Assembly (NCBI GenBank): GCA_964389375.1
Contig: CAYMDP010000012.1
Coordinates: forward strand, 1-64,000
Origin: CAYMDP01 sp964389375
Lineage (GTDB): Bacteria > Bdellovibrionota > Bdellovibrionia > Bdellovibrionales > UBA1609
DNA: 64,000 bases
Direction: 5' to 3'
This document shows, piece after piece, positions 25,290 to 34,711 of this stretch. The notes beneath the pieces are model-generated. The model saw only the letters and a list, made by a program, of their open reading frames with translations. It did not search any database and was not told the origin of the DNA. Numbering within the stretch: the first letter of the stretch is position 1; each line of letters begins with the position of its first letter. Both the position numbers and the translations under genes were made by a program.

Positions 25290-26057
25290 GTGACTTGGTT
25301 TGATGTTCACACTCATTTGAATATGCTGGATATGACTCCTGAAGAGGCCATCGAAAAGGCCAAAGCGGCGGGCCTTGAAAAGGTGATTACGATAGGAACG
25401 GGTCCCGATGATCATCAGCTGGTGATGGATCTGGCCGAAAAGTATAAACCCTTTGTCTACTGCACATTAGGCGTGCATCCCCATGAGGCCGAGCTTTTCA
25501 CCGAAGAAATCGGCGACTTTATTTTACAGCATGCGCCTAAGGATCGGGTCGTGGCGGTTGGTGAAATTGGACTGGATTTTTACTACGACAATGCCCCTCG
25601 AGAAATTCAAAAAGCCGCATTTATTCGTCAGCTTGAGATCGCAGAAGAACTTAAGCTTCCGGTTGAAATTCATACCCGGGATGCTGAGCCCGAGACGGTC
25701 GAAATCTTAGAAACTTTTAAAGGCCGGGTAAAGGGTCTGTTTCATTGTTTCACAGGGACTCAGTGGCTAGCGGAAAAGGGCTTAGATTTAGGCTTCGATA
25801 TCTCGTTTAGTGGGGTGGTGACCTTTAAAAATGCGGATGCTTTGCGGGAGGTCGTTAAATTTGTGCCTCTTGATCGAATGCATGTCGAAACCGACGCTCC
25901 CTTTTTAACTCCGGTGCCACATCGGGGCCAAAAGAATCACCCGGCTTTTGTGACCCATACAGCCCAGCTTGTGGCCGATCTTAAAGCCGTCCCACTTGAA
26001 AGACTCGCAGAGCAAACCCGGGCCAACGGCTTGCGCTTATTCCAGAAGCTGGTATAG
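25290..26057 (+). CDS. tatD: TatD-family metal-dependent hydrolase / DNase
   Basis: A 255-residue TatD-type amidohydrolase. I prefer GTG 25290 with GTGAGG nine bases upstream; an earlier GTG at 25275 has no ribosome site. Metal ligands are visible in DVHTHLNML (N-terminus), AVGEIGLDFYYD, PVEIHTRDAE, LFHCFTGT and VETDAPFLTP. TatD enzymes are magnesium-dependent 3'-5' exonucleases active on single-stranded or damaged DNA. The gene follows holB directly, the common tmk-holB-tatD arrangement, and sits 39 bp before gap. The family is certain; the exact paralogue (TatD/YcfH) is not. Confidence 0.92.
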   Translation: MTWFDVHTHLNMLDMTPEEAIEKAKAAGLEKVITIGTGPDDHQLVMDLAEKYKPFVYCTLGVHPHEAELFTEEIGDFILQHAPKDRVVAVGEIGLDFYYDNAPREIQKAAFIRQLEIAEELKLPVEIHTRDAEPETVEILETFKGRVKGLFHCFTGTQWLAEKGLDLGFDISFSGVVTFKNADALREVVKFVPLDRMHVETDAPFLTPVPHRGQKNHPAFVTHTAQLVADLKAVPLERLAEQTRANGLRLFQKLV

Positions 26058-26096
26058 ATAGATTCGTTTTTTTTTCATTCCATCAAGGAGTTTCAT

Positions 26097-27101
26097 GTGA
26101 GTCAGTTGCGCGTGGGAATTAACGGCTTTGGTCGAATTGGTCGAATGCTCTTTCGAGCAGGCTTTGAGAAGCTAAACATTGTTGGAATCAACAATCTTGG
26201 AGACGCTCACTCCACAGCTCATTTGCTTAAGTATGATAGCACCCATGGACGTTTTCCAGGTGAAGTCAGTCATGATGAAAAACATCTGATCGTAAACGGC
26301 AAAAAGATTGCTCTCTCCGCCCACAAAGATCCAGCTCAAATTCCCTGGAAAGAGTGGGAAGTGGATATTGTTTTAGAGTGCACGGGTGCCTTTAAAGACC
26401 GCCCGGACTTCGAAAAACATCTGACTGCGGGAGCCAAAAAAGTTGTGGTTTCTGCACCGGCAAAGGGTGCAGATATGACTGTCGTTTTCGGGATCAACCA
26501 TAAAACTTATGATCCCTCTAAACACAGCATCATCAGCAATGCGTCTTGTACAACAAATTGCTTGGCCCCTTTGGCACAGGTTTTAAATCAACAATTTGGA
26601 ATTGAAAAAGCCTTGATGACCACGATTCATTCCTACACGAATGATCAGCGGATCTTGGATACAGGCCACAGTGATCTACGCAGAGCTCGTTCGGCGGCAC
26701 TTTCGATGATTCCGACAACAACTGGTGCTGCAAAGGCCGTTGGAGAAGTTCTTCCGGAGTTAAAAGGAAAAATCGACGGCGTCGCCATTCGAGTTCCGAC
26801 TCCGAACGTAAGTCTTGTGGACTTAGTTTTCGAAGCAAAACAAGATGTTTCAATTGAAAGTATTAATGCAGCCATTAAGTCCGCAGCAGATGGAGCCATG
26901 AAAGGCATTTTGGCTTACGAGAATGCGCCTTTGGTCAGTGTTGATTTTAATGGTCACCCCGCAAGCTCGATCGTTGATTTGCCCAACACGATGGTGATGG
27001 GAAAACGTATGGCCAAAGTCTTTTCTTGGTATGACAACGAAATGGGATTCTCGCACCGAATGGTGGATTTAACTCGGTATATGTTCGAGAAAGGTATCTA
27101 G
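26097..27101 (+). CDS. gap: Glyceraldehyde-3-phosphate dehydrogenase, type I
   Basis: A 334-residue glycolytic GAPDH, converting glyceraldehyde 3-phosphate to 1,3-bisphosphoglycerate with NAD. The start is GTG 26097, six bases after AAGGAG. Seen are the Rossmann motif GINGFGRIGRM, the catalytic cysteine block SNASCTTNCLAP (about residues 146-157), the phosphate site HSYTNDQRILD, RVPTPNVSLVDL, and the C-terminal WYDNEMGFSHRMVDL. It is the first gene of gap-pgk-tpiA, 4 bp from pgk. Confidence 0.97.
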   Translation: MSQLRVGINGFGRIGRMLFRAGFEKLNIVGINNLGDAHSTAHLLKYDSTHGRFPGEVSHDEKHLIVNGKKIALSAHKDPAQIPWKEWEVDIVLECTGAFKDRPDFEKHLTAGAKKVVVSAPAKGADMTVVFGINHKTYDPSKHSIISNASCTTNCLAPLAQVLNQQFGIEKALMTTIHSYTNDQRILDTGHSDLRRARSAALSMIPTTTGAAKAVGEVLPELKGKIDGVAIRVPTPNVSLVDLVFEAKQDVSIESINAAIKSAADGAMKGILAYENAPLVSVDFNGHPASSIVDLPNTMVMGKRMAKVFSWYDNEMGFSHRMVDLTRYMFEKGI

Positions 27102-27105
27102 TACC

Positions 27106-28323
27106 ATGGCAAAACCCCTGGATGGCATCTTAAGCATTGAAGACTTCGAGTTGGACGACAAAAAGGTTTTCATCCGGGTGGATTTTAATGTGCCCATTGA
27201 AGATGGAAAAATTACTGACGATACTCGTATTCAAGGGGCCCTTCCGACGATTCGCTATGCTTTAGAAAAAGGCGCAAAAATTATTTTAGGTTCTCACTTC
27301 GGTCGCCCGAAGTCTGAAGCCGATCGTCCGAAGAATTCTCTCGAACCGATCGCAAAGCATCTGAGTGAGCTTTTGGATGTCGATGTGATATTGGTTGAAG
27401 ACCCGGGCCGTGAGGCTCCGAAGGCTTTGCTTTCGGGATTAAAAAGCAATCAGATCTTGATGCTCGAAAACCTTCGCTTTCATCCTGGTGAAGAAAAAAA
27501 CGATCATGAGTTTGCTTTAAAAATTGCAAGCTACACAGATATCTACATTAACGACGCCTTTGGTGCCAGCCATCGAGCTCATGCAAGCATCGTCGCACTT
27601 CCAGCTTTGATCGAGAAAAAAGGCATCGGCTTTTTGATGAAAAAAGAAATCGAAATGCTAGATCGGGTTAGATCCAATCACGAAGCTCCTTACTACGCCA
27701 TTCTTGGTGGTTCTAAAGTTAGCGACAAGATTGATATTGTGGATTTACTGGTCGACCAAGTCGATGGTCTGATGATTGGTGGAGCCATGGCCTACACTTT
27801 TTTGGCGACGATGGCCGTACCTTTGGGAAAAAGTCGCATCGAGCGAGAGAAGATGAATTTTGCACGAGGACTTATCGATCGAATGAAATCGCGTGGCAAA
27901 AAACTTCTTCTGCCAGTTGATCACGTTGTGGTTTCTGATCTTCAAGATCCATCAAAGGCGATAATCACAAAAGATGTGTCAGTCCCTGAAGGGATGATGG
28001 CCGTCGACATTGGACCAAAAACAAGAGAGTTATTTGCAGAGCATATCAAAACGGCGAAAACCGTATTCTGGAATGGGCCCATGGGAATTTTTGAAACTCC
28101 AGAGTTTTCCAAAGGAAGTTTTGCGGTTGCAAAGGCTTTGTCAGAATCTGATGCCATTTCAATTGTGGGTGGTGGGGATTCAGCCAGTGCGGCAATTGCT
28201 TCTGGATATGCAGAGGGACTAAGCCATATTTCAACGGGTGGGGGAGCAAGCCTTGAATTTATCCAAGGTCTTCGTCTTCCGGGGCTTGAGGCTTTAAGAC
28301 CCGCGAAAAGGTCCGAAGCGTGA
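27106..28323 (+). CDS. pgk: Phosphoglycerate kinase
   Basis: A 405-residue phosphoglycerate kinase, transferring the acyl phosphate of 1,3-bisphosphoglycerate to ADP. Motifs are VRVDFNVPIEDGKI (about residues 24-37), LGSHFGRPK, MLENLRFHPGEEKND, YINDAFGASHRAHAS, AILGGSKVSDKI and the nucleotide-binding IVGGGDSASA. Length is normal. It starts 4 nt after gap, and its stop overlaps the tpiA start by 4 nt (GTGA), so all three glycolytic enzymes are co-translated. Confidence 0.97.
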   Translation: MAKPLDGILSIEDFELDDKKVFIRVDFNVPIEDGKITDDTRIQGALPTIRYALEKGAKIILGSHFGRPKSEADRPKNSLEPIAKHLSELLDVDVILVEDPGREAPKALLSGLKSNQILMLENLRFHPGEEKNDHEFALKIASYTDIYINDAFGASHRAHASIVALPALIEKKGIGFLMKKEIEMLDRVRSNHEAPYYAILGGSKVSDKIDIVDLLVDQVDGLMIGGAMAYTFLATMAVPLGKSRIEREKMNFARGLIDRMKSRGKKLLLPVDHVVVSDLQDPSKAIITKDVSVPEGMMAVDIGPKTRELFAEHIKTAKTVFWNGPMGIFETPEFSKGSFAVAKALSESDAISIVGGGDSASAAIASGYAEGLSHISTGGGASLEFIQGLRLPGLEALRPAKRSEA

Positions 28324-29066
28324 AGCCTTTAATTTGTGCTGGAAACTGGAAGCTTTTTAAAACTCCAGAGCAAGCGCGCGCCTTCTTAAAAACTTTTCGC
28401 AGTCTGATAAGTCCCGAGCAAGAGTCTTCTTTTATTTTGTTTCCTCCGGCCCTTTGTGCCGGGACTATGTCCGATGAATTAAAGACAAGCCAACTTTCTT
28501 GGGGACTGCAGAATTGTCATTCAGCGGGTGAGGGGGCCTTTACCGGAGAAAACTCAGGACTTGTGGCAAAGTCCATGGGCGCAAAATATTGTCTCGTTGG
28601 TCACAGTGAAAGACGCAAGATTTTTCGCGAGTCCAACCATGAGCTCACTTTAAAAGTTAAATTTTTGCAATCGATTGAGGTTTGCCCCCTTCTTTGTGTC
28701 GGCGAAACCGATGAAGAAAGAGTGCAAGGTCTGACCGAGCAGGTTGTGCTAGAGCAAGTGGCACAAGGTCTTTCTGCTGCAGATCTAAGTCGCCCATTTA
28801 TGTTGGCTTATGAACCGGTATGGGCCATAGGAACAGGAAAAGTTGCGACCTCTGATCAAGCCCAAGAGGTTCACGCATTGATTCGAAAATTTTTGCGTGA
28901 AGAGCTTCAGGTCACGCGTCCGATCTCGATTCTTTACGGCGGCAGTGTAAAGCCTGAAAACTCAAAGTCCCTAGCGACTCAAAAAGATATCGACGGATTT
29001 TTGGTTGGCGGAGCCTCACTAGAGCCCGAATCCTTTTTCCGAATTCTAAAAGAAGCCCAATCTTAA
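28320..29066 (+). CDS. tpiA: Triosephosphate isomerase
   Basis: A 248-residue TIM-barrel isomerase interconverting dihydroxyacetone phosphate and glyceraldehyde 3-phosphate. Seen are AGNWKLFKT with substrate Asn and Lys, CLVGHSERRKIF with catalytic His, YEPVWAIGTGK with catalytic Glu and flexible loop, YGGSVKPENS and GFLVGGASLE for phosphate binding. The GTG start at 28320 is coupled to pgk. Its stop overlaps the stop of a small minus-strand ORF. Confidence 0.97.
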   Translation: MKPLICAGNWKLFKTPEQARAFLKTFRSLISPEQESSFILFPPALCAGTMSDELKTSQLSWGLQNCHSAGEGAFTGENSGLVAKSMGAKYCLVGHSERRKIFRESNHELTLKVKFLQSIEVCPLLCVGETDEERVQGLTEQVVLEQVAQGLSAADLSRPFMLAYEPVWAIGTGKVATSDQAQEVHALIRKFLREELQVTRPISILYGGSVKPENSKSLATQKDIDGFLVGGASLEPESFFRILKEAQS

Positions 29067-29302
29067 TTTTCAGCCGACAAACGGATCTGCCTCGCTTTCG
29101 GAATTTGGGACCTAATTTGTATCATTTCCGGATCTAATTCTGTGGGCACCCACTCGCTTTCAGCTAAGACATAAGGAATTGCTTCATGAATCGCTGCCTC
29201 GATGCGAGCTGCGGCAAAATTTTTTTTGCTGTGTAGATGACAATTTATGCGCTTAGCGAAGCCCTTGAAATAAGGCCGAGACTTCATGATGCGAAAAGTC
29301 AT
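29063..29302 (-). CDS. Small unrecognised basic protein
   Basis: A possible 79-residue protein, or 74 residues if the second Met (29287) is used. It begins MKSRPYFKGFAKRINCHLHSK and ends with PKARQIRLSAEN. It has no signal peptide and a basic N-terminal half, with EAAIHEAIPYVLAESEWVP as the more regular part. It is convergent with tpiA, the stops sharing 4 nt (TTAA). It sits alone in the interval before the zinc ribbon gene. The composition looks protein-like, but no family is recognised and no strong ribosome site is seen. Confidence 0.45.
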   Translation of the reverse strand: MTFRIMKSRPYFKGFAKRINCHLHSKKNFAAARIEAAIHEAIPYVLAESEWVPTELDPEMIQIRSQIPKARQIRLSAEN

Positions 29303-29430
29303 TATACAGAAAAGTTTCGTGATTTTAAAGGCTTACAAATTTTGCGCTCTTGCGAACAGCCAGACCTTAGTTTAGGCTTAAAGTATCCGTGGGGGATGTG
29401 AACAATGTGGGGCTTTAAAGAGAGGGAAGA

Positions 29431-29655
29431 ATGCCGAAGCCAATTCACTTTCGCCGCTGCCATGTCTGTGGTCGAACGACTCACCGACAAGGAGTCCTCG
29501 TCAAACGCTGTGATCACTGCCATAAATCTTTAGCTCCCTTTTATTATTTCGATGATCGGTTTACAGCCACTCAGGCCGAGGGTACCTTAAGGCCTAAGCT
29601 TATCGAGGGTGAGTTAAGACCCATTCAGGGGCTTACAGTCTTTTGGGATGGATAA
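29431..29655 (+). CDS. Small zinc ribbon protein
   Basis: A 74-residue protein with two CxxC knuckles, CHVCGRTTHRQG (about residues 10-21) and CDHCHKSL (about 27-34), which would form a compact zinc ribbon. The rest (FYYFDDRFTATQAEG, GELRPIQGLTVFWDG) is unrecognised. The ATG at 29431 follows GAGAGGGAAGA. It ends 6 bp before ilvA in the same direction, so it is probably cotranscribed with it. A role in protein or RNA binding is possible, but nothing here proves it. Confidence 0.72.
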   Translation: MPKPIHFRRCHVCGRTTHRQGVLVKRCDHCHKSLAPFYYFDDRFTATQAEGTLRPKLIEGELRPIQGLTVFWDG

Positions 29656-29661
29656 AGTCGA

Positions 29662-30867
29662 ATGAAAGTGACTCTTCAAGAAATTCAAGCGGCGCGGTTG
29701 CGAATCCAAGACCGCATTCAAAATACACATTTAAATCATTCAAAATCTTGTTCTTTAAGGGTCGGGACTGAGACCTACTTAAAACTCGAAAATCAGCAGC
29801 TCACTGGAAGCTTTAAAATCCGCGGAGCTCTGAATAAGTTTTCATGTCTTAGCGAAGCCGAGCGCGCTAAAGGCATTGTTGCCGCAAGTGCGGGAAACCA
29901 TGCGCAAGGTGTTGCATGCAGTGCCAGTCAAATTGGAATTTCGGCGACCATCGTCATGCCAGAAACCTCACCCTTAGTAAAAGTAATGGCGACTCAGGGC
30001 TACGGAGCAAAAGTTATTCTTCATGGCTCAATTTATGACGAAGCCTTTGCTCACGCCAAAGAGCTTGCCGAAAAATCAGGCGCCACTTTTGTTCACCCCT
30101 ACGAAGACGAGCAGATCATCGCGGGACAAGGGACTTTGGGTCTTGAAGTCATCGAAGCACTTCCAGATTTGGATTCTATTGTTGTCCCCATTGGAGGCGG
30201 CGGTTTAATTTCGGGAGTTGCTGTTGCGATTAAAAGCATTAGACCTTCCTGCAGAGTTTTCGGAGTCGTATCCGAAAATGCTCCAGGGATGGCTCAAATG
30301 GTTCGCGGTATGACTGGGCATGAGTTGACCAGAAAACCCACCATTGCCGATGGGATTGCAGTAAAGCGCCCTAGTGCGAAGATGTACGAGTCTTTTATTA
30401 AGCCTTATGTGGACGATGTTATCGAAGTCAGTGATGAAGACATTGCAGAATCCATTGTATTTTTATTGGAGCGTGCAAAAGCTGTTGTCGAAGGCTCTGG
30501 AGCTGTGACTTTAGCTGGAGCGATTAAAGCCGGCTGGCCCTTGGGTAAAAAAACTTGTTTAGTTCTGTCCGGCGGCAATATCGATATGAATATTATTGCT
30601 AAAGTCATCGAGCGTGGTCTCTCTAAAAGTGGGCGCTTGGTCCGTCTTGGAGTTTTAGTTCAAGATCGGCCGGGAACACTTTTAAAGCTGACTTCAATTG
30701 TCGCCGACCATCAGGCGAATATTTTGGATGTAAAACACGATCGCTTGAGGTCGGATCTTCAAATGAGCGAAACCGCCATCGAATTTTTACTAGAAACCAA
30801 AAGCGAAGAACAAGTCGATAAAATCCTAAAAGCCTTCGCCCAAGTCGGCGCAACCACGATCCGCTAA
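29662..30867 (+). CDS. ilvA: Threonine ammonia-lyase with C-terminal ACT domain
   Basis: A 401-residue PLP enzyme that deaminates threonine to 2-oxobutanoate, the entry to isoleucine synthesis. The PLP lysine is in NQQLTGSFKIRGALNKF (about residues 40-56). SAGNHAQGVA binds the substrate, VVPIGGGGLISG the PLP phosphate, and LVLSGGNIDMNI closes the core. Residues about 325-401 (LVRLGVLVQDRPGTLLKLTSI) form one ACT-like domain. This length matches the shorter threonine dehydratase type found in many bacteria rather than the two-ACT E. coli IlvA. It starts 6 bp after the zinc ribbon gene. Confidence 0.92.
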   Translation: MKVTLQEIQAARLRIQDRIQNTHLNHSKSCSLRVGTETYLKLENQQLTGSFKIRGALNKFSCLSEAERAKGIVAASAGNHAQGVACSASQIGISATIVMPETSPLVKVMATQGYGAKVILHGSIYDEAFAHAKELAEKSGATFVHPYEDEQIIAGQGTLGLEVIEALPDLDSIVVPIGGGGLISGVAVAIKSIRPSCRVFGVVSENAPGMAQMVRGMTGHELTRKPTIADGIAVKRPSAKMYESFIKPYVDDVIEVSDEDIAESIVFLLERAKAVVEGSGAVTLAGAIKAGWPLGKKTCLVLSGGNIDMNIIAKVIERGLSKSGRLVRLGVLVQDRPGTLLKLTSIVADHQANILDVKHDRLRSDLQMSETAIEFLLETKSEEQVDKILKAFAQVGATTIR

Positions 30868-30912
30868 GTGAATGGCATTGGTGAGAATCCAAATGGATTT
30901 CAATTTGTAAAA

Positions 30913-32394
30913 TTAAGTCCTTCGAATTTCACCAAAAATGACCTTCAGGGCCTCAGTATCACTTTCGCGTGCAAAACCAGTCACTTTATCTCCTGCGGCT
31001 AAAACAGATCCGCCATGAGGAACTTGGTATCGTCCATTTCTCTCAAGACTCGTCAATAAGACGCCAGAGGGAAGTCCGAGTTCAACAATGCGCTTCTCGT
31101 TTGCAGGAGAGTCCATTTGAACGCGTGCCTCGATGTGTTCAAAACCTGGAGGTAATAACCCATTTGGATCTATCGTGGGCTCGACGTGTATAGGTTCGGT
31201 GACCGCCAATTTATTTGCGATCCAAGGTATAGAGATGCCCTGCAAGACTACGGAAATAAGGACGATAAAAAAGACGAGATTAAAAATATATTCAGCATTG
31301 GCAAGCCCCATGCTCCAGGGCAAAGTCGCAAGAATAATCGGAGCCGCACCTCTAAGACCTATCCACGAAACAAAGAGTCGGCTTTTGGAATCCATGCGAT
31401 TTCCAGGAGAGGCAATTAAAACGCTTAGTGGGCGGGCCACAAGCATCATAAAAAGAGCTAAAACTAATCCCTCCTTCCAGATGCCGATTAATTTCGAGGG
31501 AAAGACGAGCAAACCTAAAACTAAAAAAATGATGATCTGAGAGATCCAAGCAATTCCATCTACGAACCGCACTATGGTACTTTTGTGAATATATTCGGTA
31601 TTCCCGAGATACAGGCCTGCGACATAAACAGCTAAAAACCCACTTCCTCCAAGATAGGAAGTAGTTGAGAACAGCAAAATAACTAGGCCAATAGCTAAAA
31701 CTCCATATAAGCCTTCAAATTCAACGCCGGCTTTATTAATGACCCAACGGAATAACTTTGCGCCGTACCATCCGAAAACTAGTCCAAATCCTGTTTGTTT
31801 AATGAAGAGTATTGCGAAAGAACTTAGGCCACTACTTGAGGAGGTCATGTACATCAAAACGGCGAGCGTTAAAAAAACTGCGACTGGATCATTGCTTCCA
31901 GCCTCAAATTCCAGAGTCTGCTTAAGGCTGCCTTTTAGGCTTAGACCTTTAGATCTTAGTATTCCGAAAACAGCAGCCGCGTCTGTGGATGAGACAATCG
32001 CACCAAGAAGAAGGCCCTCTGGCCAGCCAAGTCCAAAGACGTAGTGAGCAAAAGCGCCAGTAAGAAATCCTGTAGTGATCGTTCCGATAAAGGAAAGTGA
32101 GATGCCCGTGGGTAAGATCGGTCGAACAGATTGCCAACTTGTCCTAAGGCCACCATCAAAAATAATGAAAGCTAGGCACACGCTCCCGACGGCAAATGCA
32201 ATTTTATAATTATCGAAGGGGATGTTCCCTGGTCCCTCAGAGCCCGCTAACATTCCTAGGCCTAAAAATAAAAGTAATGAGGGTAAACCAAAGGAAGATG
32301 ATACTCGACTTAGAAGAACCGAAATGACCAGCATTAAGGATGCCGAGAACAAAACAAGTTCCAACGAGAAAGTATCGAATTGAATCAATGGCAT
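30913..32394 (-). CDS. CPA1-type cation/proton antiporter with RCK-C domain (NhaP2-like)
   Basis: A 493-residue inner-membrane antiporter. About twelve hydrophobic segments cover residues 10-400, with family blocks SSTDAAAVFGILRSKGL, FEAGSNDPVAVFLTL (the ion-site Asn-Asp pair) and WIGLRGAAPIILATLPW. The C-terminal part (GLPSGVLLTSLERNGRYQVP, VLAAGDKVTGFAR) is a TrkA-C/RCK-C regulatory domain, as in the K+/H+ antiporters NhaP2/CvrA. It is slightly shorter than E. coli CvrA. It probably exports K+ or Na+ in exchange for protons. A perfect hairpin lies upstream of the start. Confidence 0.88.
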   Translation of the reverse strand: MPLIQFDTFSLELVLFSASLMLVISVLLSRVSSSFGLPSLLLFLGLGMLAGSEGPGNIPFDNYKIAFAVGSVCLAFIIFDGGLRTSWQSVRPILPTGISLSFIGTITTGFLTGAFAHYVFGLGWPEGLLLGAIVSSTDAAAVFGILRSKGLSLKGSLKQTLEFEAGSNDPVAVFLTLAVLMYMTSSSSGLSSFAILFIKQTGFGLVFGWYGAKLFRWVINKAGVEFEGLYGVLAIGLVILLFSTTSYLGGSGFLAVYVAGLYLGNTEYIHKSTIVRFVDGIAWISQIIIFLVLGLLVFPSKLIGIWKEGLVLALFMMLVARPLSVLIASPGNRMDSKSRLFVSWIGLRGAAPIILATLPWSMGLANAEYIFNLVFFIVLISVVLQGISIPWIANKLAVTEPIHVEPTIDPNGLLPPGFEHIEARVQMDSPANEKRIVELGLPSGVLLTSLERNGRYQVPHGGSVLAAGDKVTGFARESDTEALKVIFGEIRRT

Positions 32395-32418
32395 CGTAAA
32401 TCCTGTGGATCAGTTTTT

Positions 32419-32475
32419 AAGGTACGCCGATCCTTTTTGCGACTCAGCCGGTCGCAAAAAGGATCGGCGTACCTT
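32419..32475. repeat. Perfect hairpin, 25 bp arms, copy A of a repeated palindrome
   Basis: AAGGTACGCCGATCCTTTTT plus GCGAC (32419-32443) is repeated exactly in reverse at 32451-32475 around a 7 nt loop (TCAGCCG). The same arms occur at 34712-34778. It lies 7 nt after the S9 peptidase stop, on the transcript's 3' side, and 25 bp upstream of the antiporter gene. It lacks a T-tract beyond the arms. It may be a REP-like element or a transcript-end hairpin. Confidence 0.85.
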
Positions 32476-32481
32476 TTGGCT

Positions 32482-34608
32482 CTAGCAGCCGTGGCCTTTT
32501 TTCTTTTGTTTCTTTAAAGCTTCGCACAGTCCTTCGATTTCCTTGGCTCCTTGAGAGACATTGATCGATGACTGAGGATGAATCGCAATCGGTTCAGAGC
32601 GTCCGCCCAAAATTTTTGCTAAAAAATTCTCTTCGATGGCGACAAATGTGATGTTGTTCTCTGGACGAGCAAATCCGTGTCCCTCGTCTGGAAAACGTAC
32701 AAGTGTAACGGGAAGGACATGCTCGACCATCGCGTCCGTGATTTGCTGAGCTTCTGCAAGCTTCACTCGTGGATCATTGTCTCCGTGCCCAATTAATAGG
32801 GGTCTTCGAATCTCGCTGACTTTGGACAAGGGGCTTCTTTCCCACAAAAACTTTTTTCCCTCTTCGGTTTCGACATCGGCACCCATACGTCGATTGCTAT
32901 TGGTGCGAAATGGTTTCCAATAATCTGGGATAGATTGTTGCATGGTCACTAGGTTCGCGACGCCCACGGTGTTCACACCCGCTGCGAAAACTTCTGGAGT
33001 AAAGGTTAAGCCGATCAGAGTTGCATACCCCCCATAGCTCGCACCGTTGATGGCGACTTTATCCTTTTGTGCGATCTTTTGCTCTATCGCCCAATTGGTC
33101 GCATCAATAAGATCATCGTGCATTTTAGCGCCCCATTGACCATAGCTCGCTCTTTCAAAGGCCTGACCAAATCCGGTGGAGCCCCTAAAATTTACTGATA
33201 GGACAGCGTAGCCCCTGTTTGCGTAAAGTTGATGAGTGGGATTCATTCCCCAGCTATCTCGTGCCCATGGTCCACCATGAACTTCTAAAACCATAGGTAA
33301 AGGGCCTTGGTTTCCCTGAATCACTTTTTTCTTCTCATCCCACTCATAACCTTTAGGCAGAGACAGATAAGAGACAAGCTTCAGGCCATCTCGAGAGGGG
33401 ATGATCACCGGATGCATAGGAACAAGTGGTTGTTGATCAAGATCTGGCTTCATCGCAAACAAGAACTGAGCTTTTTTAGAAGTGCGGTTCCATAGATGGT
33501 AATGAATGCTAGCTTGATCGGATTCGACTGCTAAAAGCCACAGGTCATCTTTTTGAGTCTGGCTAACAATTGAAAAAGTACTTCCCTTTGGTAATTGTGA
33601 TCGCAGACTCATCAACTCCCATTTAAACCATAAGTTTAGTCCTATAACTTCGGGCTTTTCGTATTCAGTAATGTAAGCAAGGGGTCCGCCGACTTGATCA
33701 AATGGAGTAATAGATCCCGAGATCTGAGCTTTCGGTTGTTTAACGATCACTTTTTCTTTTTTAGTGCTTAGGTTTACAGAAATCAATGAGCCTGTATCAG
33801 ATTTTTGCCCATCTAAATAATATAAGATGTCTTGTTCTTGATCGAAACTAATCACGTCAAAGCCAGGAACAAACTCAAAAGGAATCGTCTTAAAGAGGTC
33901 CCAGTTTTTAGAGTTTATTCCATAAATAAAACAATCCATCCCCCCATCTTCGTTATATTTGTAAGCAAAACGGGGCTGTTCTTGATCATTAAAAAGAATG
34001 GCCAAGAAGGAGTCCTTATTTTCATAAAGCATTTTGGCTTTGCCATTATTCAAGTCTAACACGTAGTTATCAAAATACTTTGGATCCCGAGCGTTGCTGG
34101 AGAAGTAGACAAAATCTGGTTTGCTCGGATTAAAATAAACTCCTCGGACTTTGACATCTTTGTTGTTGGTTAGATTCGTTTCGGACTTTTTGCTGATATC
34201 CACCAAAAACAACTGGTCGTTTTCATTTCCGCCGATGTCACGCGTGTAGGTCAAAAATCCCGGTCGTAAACTCCATTGATACATTGGAAATCGTTCGACG
34301 GGCTCGGGCAAGACGGCCTCACCTTTTTCGTTAGGGGTATCTATGGAAGTGACGTAGATATTATACTTGTTTTTGTTTTGATGCTGGATGGGGCGAATAC
34401 TGGCCAAATACTTTCCGTCGGGGCTCATTCTAACCCGCATGATATTTCCGGGGCTGTACAATACATCACGCGGAATAAGTTTGGCTTCAAGCTCGTTAGC
34501 AACACCTCTATCCACGGCTCCGGATTCAGAGTGCTTCAGGACTTCTTTGTGATGTGAGCAAGAAAAAGAAAAGAAGACCAAAAATAGAGCCAGTGATTGT
34601 TTAAACAT
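32482..34608 (-). CDS. S9-family (prolyl oligopeptidase-type) peptidase, lipoprotein
   Basis: A 708-residue serine peptidase of family S9 (acylaminoacyl/dipeptidyl peptidase type). I start at ATG 34608 after GGGGGAACTT because the product then begins with a lipoprotein signal (MFKQSLALFLVFFSFSC). The frame extends to 34755 through the flanking hairpin. Residues about 30-440 look like the seven-bladed propeller (MRVSPDGKYLASIRP, VRGVYFNPSKPDFVYFSS). The catalytic domain has EVHGGPWARD, the nucleophile in NGASYGGYATL, Asp in GHGDNDPRVK, and His in FPDEGHGFARPEN. It is probably tethered in the periplasm or outer membrane. Identical palindromes stand on both sides of the gene. Confidence 0.9.
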   Translation of the reverse strand: MFKQSLALFLVFFSFSCSHHKEVLKHSESGAVDRGVANELEAKLIPRDVLYSPGNIMRVRMSPDGKYLASIRPIQHQNKNKYNIYVTSIDTPNEKGEAVLPEPVERFPMYQWSLRPGFLTYTRDIGGNENDQLFLVDISKKSETNLTNNKDVKVRGVYFNPSKPDFVYFSSNARDPKYFDNYVLDLNNGKAKMLYENKDSFLAILFNDQEQPRFAYKYNEDGGMDCFIYGINSKNWDLFKTIPFEFVPGFDVISFDQEQDILYYLDGQKSDTGSLISVNLSTKKEKVIVKQPKAQISGSITPFDQVGGPLAYITEYEKPEVIGLNLWFKWELMSLRSQLPKGSTFSIVSQTQKDDLWLLAVESDQASIHYHLWNRTSKKAQFLFAMKPDLDQQPLVPMHPVIIPSRDGLKLVSYLSLPKGYEWDEKKKVIQGNQGPLPMVLEVHGGPWARDSWGMNPTHQLYANRGYAVLSVNFRGSTGFGQAFERASYGQWGAKMHDDLIDATNWAIEQKIAQKDKVAINGASYGGYATLIGLTFTPEVFAAGVNTVGVANLVTMQQSIPDYWKPFRTNSNRRMGADVETEEGKKFLWERSPLSKVSEIRRPLLIGHGDNDPRVKLAEAQQITDAMVEHVLPVTLVRFPDEGHGFARPENNITFVAIEENFLAKILGGRSEPIAIHPQSSINVSQGAKEIEGLCEALKKQKKKGHGC

Positions 34609-34711
34609 AAGTTCCCCCAGGATTTGATCTAGATATTTTGAACGGATTCTTTTCCAAAGACAAGACGACCGGCGACGCAGGACCGCCGGTCTTAGTGCTG
34701 GTATTAGAACT

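Noticed and set aside
29302..29523. 73-residue minus-strand frame over the zinc ribbon gene
   Set aside because: The plus strand has two CxxC knuckles and a ribosome site, so the minus frame is not coding.
31133..31540. 135-residue frame opposite the antiporter
   Set aside because: The antiporter has complete family motifs; this frame is a shadow.
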